DNA of 64,000 bases, from the NCBI RefSeq assembly GCF_003121295.1, contig NZ_PHNC01000017.1, positions 57,328-121,327 on the forward strand. The letters are read 5' to 3'. Below the pieces are notes generated by a model. It did not search any database. It worked only from the letters and a program-made list of their open reading frames with translations, and was not told where the DNA came from. The DNA is from Streptomyces orinoci. GTDB lineage: Bacteria > Actinomycetota > Actinomycetes > Streptomycetales > Streptomycetaceae. The position numbers were made by a program, and so were the translations under genes. This document shows positions 29,149 to 38,069 of this stretch, piece by piece. The number at the start of each line of letters is the position of its first letter. The first letter of the stretch is position 1.

Positions 29149-30329
29149 TCAGGCGCGCAACAAGTGGTTGATGTCGTTGAGCCGTCCCGCGCCAGGGCTG
29201 CGGTGGTTCTTGATACCGCAGCGGATTTCGTCGAGCGCGGACAGGCCGCGCTCGTCGTCGCGCAGGGCCAGTGCGGCAGCAGCTTCGATCCTGGCGTCGA
29301 GGTGCTGGTCAGCGAGGTGGGCCGCCAGTACGCCGCGCAGTTCGGGCGCGTCGATGGGCGACCTGGTGAACGCGTACAGCGCAGTCACCCGAGTCTCGGG
29401 CAGCGGATCCTCGGCCAGACGGAGGAGGGTCGCCACGACGTCCGGGTGGTCGGCCGTGACAAAGCGGTAGTAGGAGGCGAGTCCCGAGGCAACACAGTGG
29501 CGGACCCCGGGGTCGGTGTGGTCGGCATGGACCAGGATGGCCCGGACCTCCTCGGCGGAGCAGTAAGAGGTGAAGGCGGCGATGACCGTGCGCAGGGCGT
29601 GAGGGTCCTGCTCGGTGTTCAGCAACGGGCGCAGGAACTCGGCCGCCTCCTGGGTGAACGGCAACTCCTCGACGGGCTCTCCCGCCAACTCCTGGTCGGT
29701 CGGCGGGTCATTCCGAAGCCCAGGAACTTGAGTGCCTCGAGCCCGAAGCGCCTGCGGGCGAGCGAGGACGGATCGCCGGCGACCGCACACGCCCATTGGA
29801 AGAGCTCTTGGTCAGTACCAACGCGGCATCCCAGCTGGTGGAGCGACTCGAACCAGTCGTCGTGGTCGGGCCGGGCGTGGACCAGAGCACGGGCCATCAG
29901 CTCGTCCGGCGAGCGGTGGATGCCGAGAGCGGCCTCCAGACGGCTGACGATCGCCCGGTGAGCGGGCGGCGGCCCGGGAACCCATGCGGCCTCGGAGTCG
30001 ATCGCGGCCTGGGCCACGCGCAGGGCCCGGCGGTGTGGGCTGTCTGCGCTCAACGGGTCTCCGCTCCGGATCAACAGGGAGTTCAGCACCCAGTACGCGC
30101 CACGCTCGGCCGCCCACGTCACCGGATCGAGGCCGGCCGCCCAGGGGCGGGTCACATCGACGCCGTCCTCGACAAGCCGCGAGACGACCTCGTGGCGGCC
30201 GGCGTAGGCGGCGGCGGCCAGCAGGGTGACGCCGTCGTCGCCGGTGAGCTCGTCTTCCGGTACCTCGTCCAGGAGGTCGAACACCGTACGGTCGTCGCCG
30301 CGCTCAACGGCGGCCAGCAGCGGAGGCAT
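29149..30329 (-). pseudogene. ankyrin plus HEAT-repeat protein, frameshifted
   Basis: The 5' part (30329 down to about 29710) encodes ankyrin-like units: PPLLAAVERGDDRTVFDLL, GVTLLAAAAYAGRHEVVSRLVEDG and DPVTWAAERGAYWVLNSLL. The following frame (about 29710 down to 29149) encodes HEAT-like repeats (LRTVIAAFTSYCSAEEVRAIL, DPGVRHCVASGLASYY, DARIEAAAALALRDDERG). The two parts read as one protein of about 390 residues if one base is gained or lost near 29700-29730. Such proteins serve as interaction scaffolds; the partner is unknown. The alternative is two adjacent genes or a sequencing error. Confidence 0.7.
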
Positions 30330-30776
30330 GTGCACCGACTGATTCTGCCCACACCGACAATGCGGGGCGAACGGTTTTGCCGGCGACGCCGTGGTCCGCC
30401 GATGCCGGTTGACCTGTCGAGCCGAGCCGCCCTGGCTCGGTGCAGGAATGCAATCGCCGTCGGGGCTCTCTCATCCGGCAAGGGCTCGGTGTAGGCGAGA
30501 CGGGCATGCCCGTCGATCGCGGAGTTGTGCGTGGTTTCCGCGTGGTGTGTCCGTCGGGGTCGGTGCATCGTCGTCTGCTCGGACCGAGATGGGCGAGGTG
30601 CCGGGTACGGTGCGCCGGCTCGCAGTGGGCCCGGTGTGGCCTTCGCCCGGTGTTTGCTGTGGGTTGACGGTGGGGGGTGGAGGACCGGTCGTGCAGGCCA
30701 AGGGGACGTGAGATGCATCGCTCGACAAGTTGCCTGCGGCCCTCATCGGAGTGCGGCGCGTTGGCCTGGGTGCCCA
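30330..30776. other. 447-bp stretch without recognisable gene
   Basis: Lies upstream of the ankyrin/HEAT gene and downstream of the convergently placed hydrolase stop. Several frames stay open because of high GC but none shows family motifs or a ribosome binding site. It presumably contains the ankyrin gene promoter. Confidence 0.5.
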
Positions 30777-31574
30777 TCAGATGGCGGCGAGGTCGTTGAG
30801 CAGGCGGCCAAGCTCCGCCGGCGCCTGAAGGTGAGCCAGGTGGCCCTGGCCGGGAAGTTCGTGGACTCCGGCGTGAGCAATGTGCTGCCGCACATGGTCG
30901 AACGACGTTCCGTAGGGGGCCGTTCCGCGATTGCGCCGGCCGATGATCAGGTCGACTTGAGCTGCCTGCTGTGCCATCAGATCCGGAGGCGGTGTCGCGT
31001 TGAGCGCGCCGAGTTCGGCGTACAGCGGTTCGCTCAAGCGACGTAGTATCGCCCAACTGTCAGGATCGGCCCGAAGGTTCTCGACATATGCTGCGGAGAA
31101 GCCGGAGATCCGGCGATTGACGATCTCGACGCAGCGATCCCAGTCCGCCGTCTCCGCTGCCGTCTTCAGGTCCGGCAATGCATGGCGTCCGAACGGCTGC
31201 ATCACCGGCTCATAGGCGATCACCTGGTGAATCGGGCGATCGTTGGCGGTCAGCAAGGTGATCAGGCCGCCGTAGCTCCAGCCGAAGAGAGCCCTTGTGC
31301 TGTCGAACTCGTCAAGGACCACGCCGAGGTCCTCAACCTCTGTCCGCAGCGAGTACGGGTCGGTCAACGGTCCCGAGGGGGCGCGGCCGCGACGGTTCAC
31401 GACTACCACCGAGGGCCAAGCGTCGATGGCGCCCGCCACATGGCGCCACGTATGCGCATCGCTCATGACGCCCGGGACGACGACGAGGCCCGGAGCATCC
31501 GGCTCCCCGTACACATCAACCGTGACCCAGCTGTCCCCGCCGACCGACAGCTTTTTCTGAATCGTTCGCTCCAT
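30777..31574 (-). CDS. alpha/beta hydrolase
   Basis: ATG 31574 gives 265 residues. The nucleophile elbow is GWSYGG near residue 97, the oxyanion-side motif is VVVPGVMSDAHTWRHVA, and the catalytic His is in LPGQGHLAHLQAP near the end. The substrate is unknown. The start codon lies inside a 37-bp palindrome shared with the divergent TetR gene, so the regulator probably controls it. Because the start lies in the operator, transcripts may be almost leaderless, or a start further in may be used. Confidence 0.85.
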   Translation of the reverse strand: MERTIQKKLSVGGDSWVTVDVYGEPDAPGLVVVPGVMSDAHTWRHVAGAIDAWPSVVVVNRRGRAPSGPLTDPYSLRTEVEDLGVVLDEFDSTRALFGWSYGGLITLLTANDRPIHQVIAYEPVMQPFGRHALPDLKTAAETADWDRCVEIVNRRISGFSAAYVENLRADPDSWAILRRLSEPLYAELGALNATPPPDLMAQQAAQVDLIIGRRNRGTAPYGTSFDHVRQHIAHAGVHELPGQGHLAHLQAPAELGRLLNDLAAI

Positions 31575-31597
31575 AAATCTATTATGGAGCGAACGAT
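31561..31597. promoter_or_regulatory. 37-bp palindromic operator of hydrolase/TetR pair
   Basis: Perfect 16-bp arms (31561-31576 and 31582-31597) flank a 5-base AT-rich spacer. A tattat at 31580-31585 could be the -10 of the TetR gene. A TetR dimer or pair of dimers bound here would block both promoters. Confidence 0.8.
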
Positions 31598-31610
31598 CTA
31601 CAATGCAAGC

Positions 31611-32231
31611 GTGATCGAACGCAGCCGTGGACGCCCCCGAGCCTTCGACCGCGACCGTGCGGTCCTTGATGCCGCTCGCCTCTTCTGGCGACGCGGCTAC
31701 TCCGGCACCTCGACCCGCACCCTGGCCGCCACCCTCGGGCTTTCCACCTCCAGCCTCTACGCCGCCTTCGGCAGCAAGGCCGGACTGTTCGAGGAAGCGG
31801 TGCGGACCTACGCCGAGCGTTACCGCGAGATCTACCAGCAGGCTGTCGCCGAGAAGGACATCCGGACGGTCATCGAACGCATCCTCATCGACTCGGTCCA
31901 CGAGTTCACCCAGCCAAGCGACACACACCCCGGATGTCTCATCAGCAGCGCCGTGATGACCGACAGCACGAGCACGCTCGACACCAGCGCCTATGTCGCC
32001 GAGTTGCACAGCTCGAACGAGCAGGCCCTCCTGGTGCGCATCGAACGAGCGATCAAGGACGGGGAACTGGCCGCGGGCACCAACGCGGCGGTCCTGACCG
32101 GGCTCATCCAATGTGTCTGGCACGGATTGTCAGCGCGATCCAACGTCGATACGGCTCGCGAGGACCTGCTCGCGACGGCGCAACTCGCTCACCGGCTGAT
32201 CTGCCGACAACTCACATCACCAACGTCCTGA
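31611..32231 (+). CDS. TetR-family transcriptional regulator
   Basis: GTG 31611 gives 206 residues. An in-frame ATG at 31584 lies inside the palindrome and would add nine residues. The N-terminal HTH reads AARLFWRRGYSGTSTRTLAATLGLSTSSLYAAFGSK. The C-terminal ligand domain contains HPGCLISSAVM, seen in the TetR subgroup with the DUF1956/TetR_C_16-like fold. Divergence from an alpha/beta hydrolase suggests it represses that gene until a small substrate binds; the ligand is unknown. Confidence 0.88.
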   Translation: MIERSRGRPRAFDRDRAVLDAARLFWRRGYSGTSTRTLAATLGLSTSSLYAAFGSKAGLFEEAVRTYAERYREIYQQAVAEKDIRTVIERILIDSVHEFTQPSDTHPGCLISSAVMTDSTSTLDTSAYVAELHSSNEQALLVRIERAIKDGELAAGTNAAVLTGLIQCVWHGLSARSNVDTAREDLLATAQLAHRLICRQLTSPTS

Positions 32232-32284
32232 CCGCAACAACTCGCCGGTCCGACGGCTGTCGGCCGCGGGCCGGCCATGCGGCT

Positions 32285-32310
32285 CCCCGCGCCCCCTCGG
32301 GGGCGCGGGG
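32285..32310. terminator. bidirectional GC hairpin between TetR and SGNH genes
   Basis: Near-perfect 11-12 bp arms (32285-32296 and 32299-32310) made of C/G lie between the two convergent stops. It can serve both genes. Confidence 0.7.
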
Positions 32311-32330
32311 CAGGGCAACGCCGCACCCCG

Positions 32331-34151
32331 CTAAACCAGCTCCCGCGGATCGACCGCCTCCGTGAACATCCGCATCCCCGCGTCATTGGGATGCAGATGG
32401 TCCCCGCCGTCATAGCGCGGCAGCATCCGGTCCGGCCGTTCCGGGTCACGGATGGCGGCGTCGAAGTCGAAGACCGCGTCCCAGGCACCGCTGTGGGCCC
32501 GGATGTCCCGGTTGATCGCCAGCCGCTTTTCCTCGGCCTGCCGGGTGCAGTCATGGAAGCCCCCGCAGGGCGCGATGGTCGCCAGGATCACCCGCAGGCC
32601 CCGGGCATGCGCCCGTTCCGCGATGGCGTGCAGTCCGGCGATCACCTGGGCGGCGGTGGTGGAGGTCCGGATGTCATTGACGCCCTCGAAGACGATCACG
32701 CTCCGGGCCGAGGTCTGGGCCAGTACGTCCCGCTCCAGCCGGTGTCCGGCGCTCACTCCGGCGAGCGAGCCGCCGGTCCCCTCGCCGGGGTAGCGGTCGG
32801 CCACCACCTGGTTGCCGGAGATGCCGCTGTTGAGCACGCCCAGCTCCGGTACCCCATCCTGGGCGTTCTGCTCGCGCAGCCGCCGGGCCAGCAGGTCCGG
32901 CCAGCGCACATTGGCCTCCGGGGTGGAGCGTTCGCCGTCGGTGATGGAGTCGCCCAGGGCCACCACCGACCCGGCCCCGCCGGCCACATCCACCCCGGTC
33001 AGCAGCGGCCAGGTGGACAGGTTGCCGGTGAAGGCACCGGCCGTGCTGTCGCCGGTGCGGTCGCCGCCGCCGTCCGCGGTGAGATACGAGCGCTGGCCGG
33101 TGGTGTAACTGTGCAGCGGCAATTCCCTTACCGTGCCGGGAAGATACAGGCTCACCAGCAGATTGGTGTCCGGCGGCACCCGCAGCCCCACCGGGTCGCT
33201 CAACTGCTGGGCGCCGGCGGCCAGTTCGGTCTGGCTACGGCCGCCGAAGGCCAGTGCCCTGGGACGTCCGTCCGCCGCCGCGCCCCGGCCCTGCAGGGCC
33301 ACCGTGGCCCGCCCGATCCGCACCGGATGCCCGGCGAAGGTGTTCTCCAGCCGGATCCGGGTCCGTGGCCCGCCGGTGCTGCTGTGCACCACCAGCCGCA
33401 GGGTACGGTCCCGCCAGGGGCCCACCGTGGTGTAGCCGGAGACGGGCGCCGACCAGCTGCCGGTCCATCCCTCGGTGGGGGCGCGCAGGCCCAGGGCGAA
33501 GAGGTGGAGGCCAAGGGCGCGGGGCAGCACCACCGATTCGGTGTCCCGGCCGGGGGCCAGCGGCACCGTCACCGCATACAGCCGTACGGTCTGCCGGCGT
33601 TGCCCGGCAGGGGAGTTGAGGTGGGGGAGGGCCACCGCCCTGGTGGCCGGGGTGCCGTGCCGCCAGTCGGGCGCGGTCAGCCGGTAGCCGCTGTGGGAGC
33701 CGTCCCGGTAGCGCACCGTCCCCTCGCCGCCGGTCGCCTTGCCGCTGCCCGCCACCAGGAAGGTCAGCGCCGTACCGCGCCCGGTCAGCCGCACCGGCTG
33801 CCCGGCGGCCCGTACATTGTCCGGCCGTCCGCCGCCGGTGCGCGGCCAGCGCAGTGTGGTGCCGTCCAGGCGCAGCGCCCGGCCGGGGGTCCAGCCGGCG
33901 GCTTTGAGGTCCTGGGCGGAGAAGGAGCCGCCCGCCCCGTCGAAGTCCGCGGCGGCCGGGCGGGCGTCATCGCTGACCGCCGTATTGTCGAAGAGCCGCT
34001 CCAAAGGGAGCGGCTCTGGCCGGAGTTCACCGGAAGCGGCGAGCGCGGGGGCGTTCGCCAGGGCGCATGCGCAGGCGCCGAGCGCCGCGATCACCGCCTT
34101 GACGGGCCACCGTCTGTGCCGTTTCGCCCCCTGCGTCAGTGCCTTGAGCAT
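32331..34151 (-). CDS. secreted SGNH/GDSL hydrolase with N-terminal accessory region
   Basis: ATG 34151 (gggagg upstream) gives 606 residues. Basic residues and a hydrophobic core ending in ALANAPALAAS form a Sec signal peptide. Residues about 40-390 look beta-rich and carry no catalytic motif I recognise. The C-terminal 210 residues are an SGNH hydrolase: VALGDSITDG (Ser), SGISGNQVV (Gly/Asn block), FEGVNDIR (Asn) and DHLHPND (Asp/His). It likely removes acyl groups from an extracellular polymer; substrate unknown. Confidence 0.87.
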   Translation of the reverse strand: MLKALTQGAKRHRRWPVKAVIAALGACACALANAPALAASGELRPEPLPLERLFDNTAVSDDARPAAADFDGAGGSFSAQDLKAAGWTPGRALRLDGTTLRWPRTGGGRPDNVRAAGQPVRLTGRGTALTFLVAGSGKATGGEGTVRYRDGSHSGYRLTAPDWRHGTPATRAVALPHLNSPAGQRRQTVRLYAVTVPLAPGRDTESVVLPRALGLHLFALGLRAPTEGWTGSWSAPVSGYTTVGPWRDRTLRLVVHSSTGGPRTRIRLENTFAGHPVRIGRATVALQGRGAAADGRPRALAFGGRSQTELAAGAQQLSDPVGLRVPPDTNLLVSLYLPGTVRELPLHSYTTGQRSYLTADGGGDRTGDSTAGAFTGNLSTWPLLTGVDVAGGAGSVVALGDSITDGERSTPEANVRWPDLLARRLREQNAQDGVPELGVLNSGISGNQVVADRYPGEGTGGSLAGVSAGHRLERDVLAQTSARSVIVFEGVNDIRTSTTAAQVIAGLHAIAERAHARGLRVILATIAPCGGFHDCTRQAEEKRLAINRDIRAHSGAWDAVFDFDAAIRDPERPDRMLPRYDGGDHLHPNDAGMRMFTEAVDPRELV

Positions 34152-34297
34152 GCCGGTCAGGCCTCCCGCGTTCGCCGCTCGGACAGTGGCGGGATGAAGG
34201 TAGGGAGACATCCGGGCAACGTCAAGGAGGCCGCTCTGCGGATACTCCGCCGCGCGCCGGTGGTGGGGCCATCCGCGTGAGTGCGATCCTTGCCGGT

Positions 34298-34738
34298 ATG
34301 AACATTCCCTTTTTGGACGGCTGGCGCAGGCGGCATGGCTCGGCGGCGCCCGGGGCGGGTGGCGGCACCGGCGACCGGGACGCGCAGGGACTGGCGGGGC
34401 TGCTCTCTGAGTGCGAACTGCTGCGTGCGCAGGCGGAGTCGGTCGGGGTGGTGCTCGATGACTCGCCGTCGTCCCTTGAGGCGCTGGACCAGTTGCAGCC
34501 GCGCTGGCGGGAGGACGAGGAACTGCAGTCCTGGCTCGGCAATGACGCCGGTCTCTATCTGGGCACGGTGGTGGTCCGGCGGGTGGCGGGCGCGGCCTGG
34601 CAACTGTGGCCGGACGGGCAGCCGTTTGTCCGCCTGGCCAATGGGCGGGAGCTCGATGTGGCGGCGGCCGGCCACCAGTGGGCGGAGGACGGTGCGCCAC
34701 AGCTGTCCCAGCTGTATGCGGAGATCGCCGAGAGCTGA
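34298..34738 (+). CDS. small uncharacterised actinobacterial protein (DUF6278-like)
   Basis: ATG 34298 gives 146 residues. It begins MNIPFLDGWRRRH, followed by a flexible Gly-rich stretch and a compact C-terminal domain (DDSPSSLEALDQLQPRW, GLYLGTVVVRRVAGAAWQLWPDGQP, QLSQLYAEIA). I believe this matches the Streptomyces DUF6278 family, from memory only. No signal peptide or membrane segment is seen. It is divergent from the SGNH hydrolase and convergent with the GntR gene. A GTG 21 bases upstream is an alternative start. Confidence 0.65.
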   Translation: MNIPFLDGWRRRHGSAAPGAGGGTGDRDAQGLAGLLSECELLRAQAESVGVVLDDSPSSLEALDQLQPRWREDEELQSWLGNDAGLYLGTVVVRRVAGAAWQLWPDGQPFVRLANGRELDVAAAGHQWAEDGAPQLSQLYAEIAES

Positions 34739-34771
34739 CCCGGGACGGCGGGGCGCACCGGGGCCGGATGC

Positions 34772-35548
34772 TCAACCGGTAAAGGGAATGGTGTACTCCA
34801 GGCGCCAGCGGTCGGCCCGGACCACGATGTCCGAGGTCTCCACCGCCCGGTCGGCGCCATCGAAGTGGGTGCGTTCGACCACCGTGACGCACTGGCCCGC
34901 CGCGCAGCCCAGGGCCTCCGCCTCCGGGGTGGTGGCCGGCCGGGAGCCGACCAGCTCCCGGGCCCGTACCACCCGGATGCCGATGGCCGCCAGGCGGCCA
35001 CGCACCCCGCGCCGGGCATACGGTCCGCGCTCCGGGTGGCAGACATCGGTGCCCTCGGTGACCGACAGCGGCTCCCAGCTGGTGGCCAGCTGCACCGGAT
35101 GCCGGTCGGCCAGGTACTCGTACTCGGTACGCAGCACCGGCTCGCCCGGTGCGATGCCCAGCCGGCGGGCCACCGGCTCCGGGGCGGGCGTCTCGCCGGA
35201 GGACGCCTCCCAGGTCAGCACCGTCTCCCGGGGGAAGGCCGGCCGTTCCCAGGGCTGGTAGGCCAGGATCTCGGCGGCGAAGGGGGAGTCCACCGCGCCG
35301 GTGGAGCGCAACAGGGTGCCCAGGGGCGCCCGGTCGGTGACAAACACCCCGCGCCCGAACTGGCCCTCCGCGTATCCGGCGGCCTTGAGCACCCGTACCG
35401 CCCGGTCCACGGTCTGGTCGCTGGCCGCATAGGCCCGTTTGAGCTCGGAGCGCGAGGGGATGCGGGCGCCCACCGCCAGCGAGCCCTCGTCGATACGCCG
35501 CCGCAGGTCGTCCGCGATGCGCAGATATACGGGCCTGCCGTCGCCCAC
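34772..35548 (-). CDS. GntR-family regulator with UTRA domain
   Basis: GTG 35548 gives 258 residues. The winged HTH is at residues 8-72 (LRRRIDEGSLAVGARIPSRS, then DQTVDRAVRVLKAAGYAEGQ). The C-terminal UTRA-like ligand domain has GEPVLRTEYEYLADRHPVQLATSWEPL. HutC-subfamily members bind small metabolites. It is divergent from the glutamate-type transporter, and an inverted repeat lies in the gap, so control of transport is likely but unproven. The ligand is unknown. Confidence 0.88.
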   Translation of the reverse strand: MGDGRPVYLRIADDLRRRIDEGSLAVGARIPSRSELKRAYAASDQTVDRAVRVLKAAGYAEGQFGRGVFVTDRAPLGTLLRSTGAVDSPFAAEILAYQPWERPAFPRETVLTWEASSGETPAPEPVARRLGIAPGEPVLRTEYEYLADRHPVQLATSWEPLSVTEGTDVCHPERGPYARRGVRGRLAAIGIRVVRARELVGSRPATTPEAEALGCAAGQCVTVVERTHFDGADRAVETSDIVVRADRWRLEYTIPFTG

Positions 35549-35592
35549 CCAGGGCCCCCTTCCCCGATGTCCCCCTGACCTGTTCTCACAGG

Positions 35593-35623
35593 CTAGGTAC
35601 CCAGGCTCGGTCTGTGTACCTAG
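35593..35623. promoter_or_regulatory. candidate GntR operator, CTAGGTAC inverted repeat
   Basis: CTAGGTAC (35593-35600) and GTACCTAG (35616-35623) form a perfect 8-bp inverted repeat with 15-bp spacer, 45-75 bases upstream of the gntR start and about 125 upstream of gluA. The remaining gap to 35748 is AT-richer than average and should contain the transporter promoter. Confidence 0.55.
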
Positions 35624-35748
35624 GAACGGCCTGGAGCAAATGGCGATTTATCCCTCTTCCAGGCGTGTCACCGGTGAAGTCCCGTAATAGGACGGATAGT
35701 TTGCTCCGGCCGCGAGAGGGCGGACGCCGAGAGTGAGTGGGACTGAGC

Positions 35749-36492
35749 ATGGCCGTGGAGCCACTGATCGAACTGCGGGACGTCAACAAGCACTACGGCC
35801 CCGTACATGTGCTCAAGGACATCAGCCTCACCGTCGGCCGGGGTGAGGTGGTGGTGGTCATCGGGCCCTCCGGTTCCGGGAAGTCAACTCTGTGCCGCAC
35901 CATCAACCGTCTGGAGCCGGTGGATTCCGGCACCATCACCCTGGCCGGGCGGCCGCTGCCCGAGGAGGGCCGGGAACTGGCCAGGCTGCGGGCCGAAGTG
36001 GGCATGGTCTTCCAGTCCTTCAACCTCTTCGCCCATAAGACCGTGCTGGCCAATGTCTCCCTCGCCCAGATCAAGGTGCGCGGCCGCGGCCGGGAGGAGG
36101 CCGACCGGCGCTCCCGTGAACTCCTGGAACGGGTGGGGCTGCTGGCGCATGCGGAGAAATATCCGGCGCAGCTCTCCGGCGGCCAGCAGCAGCGGGTGGC
36201 CATCGCCCGGGCGCTGGCCATGGACCCCCAGGCGCTGCTGTTCGACGAGCCCACCTCGGCCCTGGACCCGGAGATGATCAATGAGGTGCTGGAGGTGATG
36301 CGGCAACTCGCCCGGGACGGCATGACCATGGTGGTGGTCACCCATGAGATGGGCTTCGCCCGCTCCGCCGCCAACCGCGTGGTGTTCATGGCCGACGGCC
36401 GGATCGTGGAGGACCGCTCCCCGGAGGAGTTCTTCACCGCCCCCGAGAGCGAGCGGGCCAGGGACTTCCTCTCCAAGATCCTCAAGCACTGA
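35749..36492 (+). CDS. gluA: amino-acid ABC transporter ATPase (glutamate type)
   Basis: ATG 35749 gives 247 residues. Walker A is GPSGSGKST near residue 39, the Q-loop VFQSFNLFAHKTV, signature LSGGQQQRVAIARAL, Walker B LLFDEPTSALD, and the H-loop VVVTHEMGFA. All are intact. It powers import of a polar amino acid. The next gene encodes the binding lipoprotein and two permeases follow, matching actinobacterial GluABCD. A GTG 12 bases upstream is an alternative start. Confidence 0.92.
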   Translation: MAVEPLIELRDVNKHYGPVHVLKDISLTVGRGEVVVVIGPSGSGKSTLCRTINRLEPVDSGTITLAGRPLPEEGRELARLRAEVGMVFQSFNLFAHKTVLANVSLAQIKVRGRGREEADRRSRELLERVGLLAHAEKYPAQLSGGQQQRVAIARALAMDPQALLFDEPTSALDPEMINEVLEVMRQLARDGMTMVVVTHEMGFARSAANRVVFMADGRIVEDRSPEEFFTAPESERARDFLSKILKH

Positions 36493-36510
36493 GCGGGGAG
36501 CGTACTTCAG

Positions 36511-37428
36511 ATGAGACGCCGCCTCACCGCCCTCGCCCTGACCGTCCTGGCCCTGCTCGGCGGCGCCTGCGGCAAACCGGGCAGCCCCCCGGTCAAGGGC
36601 CCCAGGCCGGGCAGCCTCCCGGTCTACCGGGTGGCCACCGGGGTGGACCTCACCGCCTCGCCCACCTGGCGCCGGGCCCGGGCCCGCGGCCATCTGGTGG
36701 TCGGCGCCAAGGAGGACCAGCCCTACCTGGGTGAGAAGGACCCCGCCACCGGCACCTACTCCGGCTTCGACATCGAGATCGCCAGGATGATGGCCGCCTC
36801 CCTGGGCTTCGACCCAAAGACCGTGGTCTTTACCACCATTGCCTCCGCCAACCGCGAAACCGCCCTGCAGAACGGCCAGATCGACTACTACGTGGGCACC
36901 TACACCATCAACGATCTGCGCAAGCGGCAGGTCGGCTTCGCCGGCCCCTACTACCTGGCCGGGCAGTCGCTGCTGGTGCGCAAGAACGAGCAGGGCATCA
37001 ACGGCCCGGCGGACCTGGCCGGCAAACGGGTCTGCTCGGCCACCGGCTCCACCCCGCTGATGCGCATCCGGCGCGACTACCCCAAGGCCCAGGCGGTGGC
37101 CTATGACACCTACTCGATCTGCGTGGACAACCTGCTCAGCCTCCAGGTGGCCGCCGTCACCACCGACGACACCATCCTGCTGGGCTTCGCCGCCAAGGCC
37201 CCCGACGAACTGAAGGTGGTGGGCCGGCCGTTCTCCAAGGAGCCCTATGGCATCGGTGTACCGCGCGCCGACACCGCGCTGCGCCTGGCCCTGGACGACG
37301 CCATCGAGACCCATGAACGCGACGGCGACTGGAAGAAGGCCTATGACGCCACCCTGGGCCTGTCCGGGGTGCCCGCCCCCCGCCCGCCCGCCGTCGATCG
37401 CTATGGCACCGGGAGCACCGCACCGTGA
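36511..37428 (+). CDS. gluB: glutamate-type solute-binding lipoprotein
   Basis: The protein has 305 residues with an N-terminal lipoprotein signal (Arg-rich start, hydrophobic core, LLGGAC as lipobox). The SBP_bac_3 domain shows YSGFDIEIARMMAASLGF, ALQNGQIDYYVGTYTIN and AGPYYLAGQSLLVRKN. It captures an amino acid, probably glutamate or aspartate, at the outer membrane face and delivers it to GluCD. Its stop overlaps the gluC GTG start by 4 bp. Substrate is inferred from the family. Confidence 0.9.
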   Translation: MRRRLTALALTVLALLGGACGKPGSPPVKGPRPGSLPVYRVATGVDLTASPTWRRARARGHLVVGAKEDQPYLGEKDPATGTYSGFDIEIARMMAASLGFDPKTVVFTTIASANRETALQNGQIDYYVGTYTINDLRKRQVGFAGPYYLAGQSLLVRKNEQGINGPADLAGKRVCSATGSTPLMRIRRDYPKAQAVAYDTYSICVDNLLSLQVAAVTTDDTILLGFAAKAPDELKVVGRPFSKEPYGIGVPRADTALRLALDDAIETHERDGDWKKAYDATLGLSGVPAPRPPAVDRYGTGSTAP

Positions 37429-38069
37429 ATGTACTGACCGACAACTTCCCGCTCTATGCCGAGGGTTTCCTGGGCACCGTCGAACTCACCGTCTTCTCCA
37501 GCGCGTTGGCGCTGGCGCTGGGACTGGTGATGGCCTCCTTCCGGGTCGCCCCGGTGGCCCCGCTGCGGGCCTTCGGCACCGCCTGGGTGATGGTGCTGCG
37601 CAACACCCCTTTGACGCTGCTGTTCTTCGCGGTGCTGCTGGGACTGCCCCGGTTCGGCCTGGTGCTGCCCTTCCAGCTGTTCGCGGTGCTGGCTCTGGGC
37701 TGCTACACCTCGGCCTTCATCTGTGAGGCGATCCGCTCCGGCATCAATACGGTGCCCACCGGCCAGGGCGAGGCGGCCCGCAGCCTGGGCATGACCTTCG
37801 GCCAGACGCTGGGTGCCATTGTGCTGCCGCAGGCGTTCCGTTCGGTGATCCCGCCCATTGGCTCCACCCTGATCGCCCTGGCCAAGAACTCCGCGATCGC
37901 CGGGTCGTTCAGCGTCACCGAACTGCTCGGCACCTATAAGTCCCTGGGGGAGCTGGGCTACAGCGCCATCTGGAGCTTTGTCTGGATCGCGGTGGGCTAT
38001 CTGGTGATCACCCTGGCCATCAGCGGCATTTTCAATGTGCTGGAGAGCCGCTATGGGGTGGCCCGGTGA
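37425..38069 (+). CDS. gluC: amino-acid ABC transporter permease
   Basis: GTG 37425 overlaps the gluB stop and gives 214 residues with about five membrane helices. It contains the permease EAA loop, EAARSLGMTFGQTLGAIVLPQAFR, near residue 110. It begins with the periplasm-facing TVELTVFSSALALALGL typical of HisM-family permeases. It pairs with GluD in the membrane. Its end overlaps the gluD start by 4 bp, so stoichiometric translation is likely. Confidence 0.92.
   Translation: MNVLTDNFPLYAEGFLGTVELTVFSSALALALGLVMASFRVAPVAPLRAFGTAWVMVLRNTPLTLLFFAVLLGLPRFGLVLPFQLFAVLALGCYTSAFICEAIRSGINTVPTGQGEAARSLGMTFGQTLGAIVLPQAFRSVIPPIGSTLIALAKNSAIAGSFSVTELLGTYKSLGELGYSAIWSFVWIAVGYLVITLAISGIFNVLESRYGVAR

Noticed and set aside
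30152..31056. Several overlapping ORFs in the 30330-30776 gap
   Set aside because: None has motifs or a ribosome binding site, and the frames contradict one another; treated as non-coding.
23573..32330. Genomic island or integrative element
   Set aside because: IS110 and IS630 pieces are present, but there is no integrase, tRNA-linked attachment site, or flanking direct repeat; only local decay is supported.
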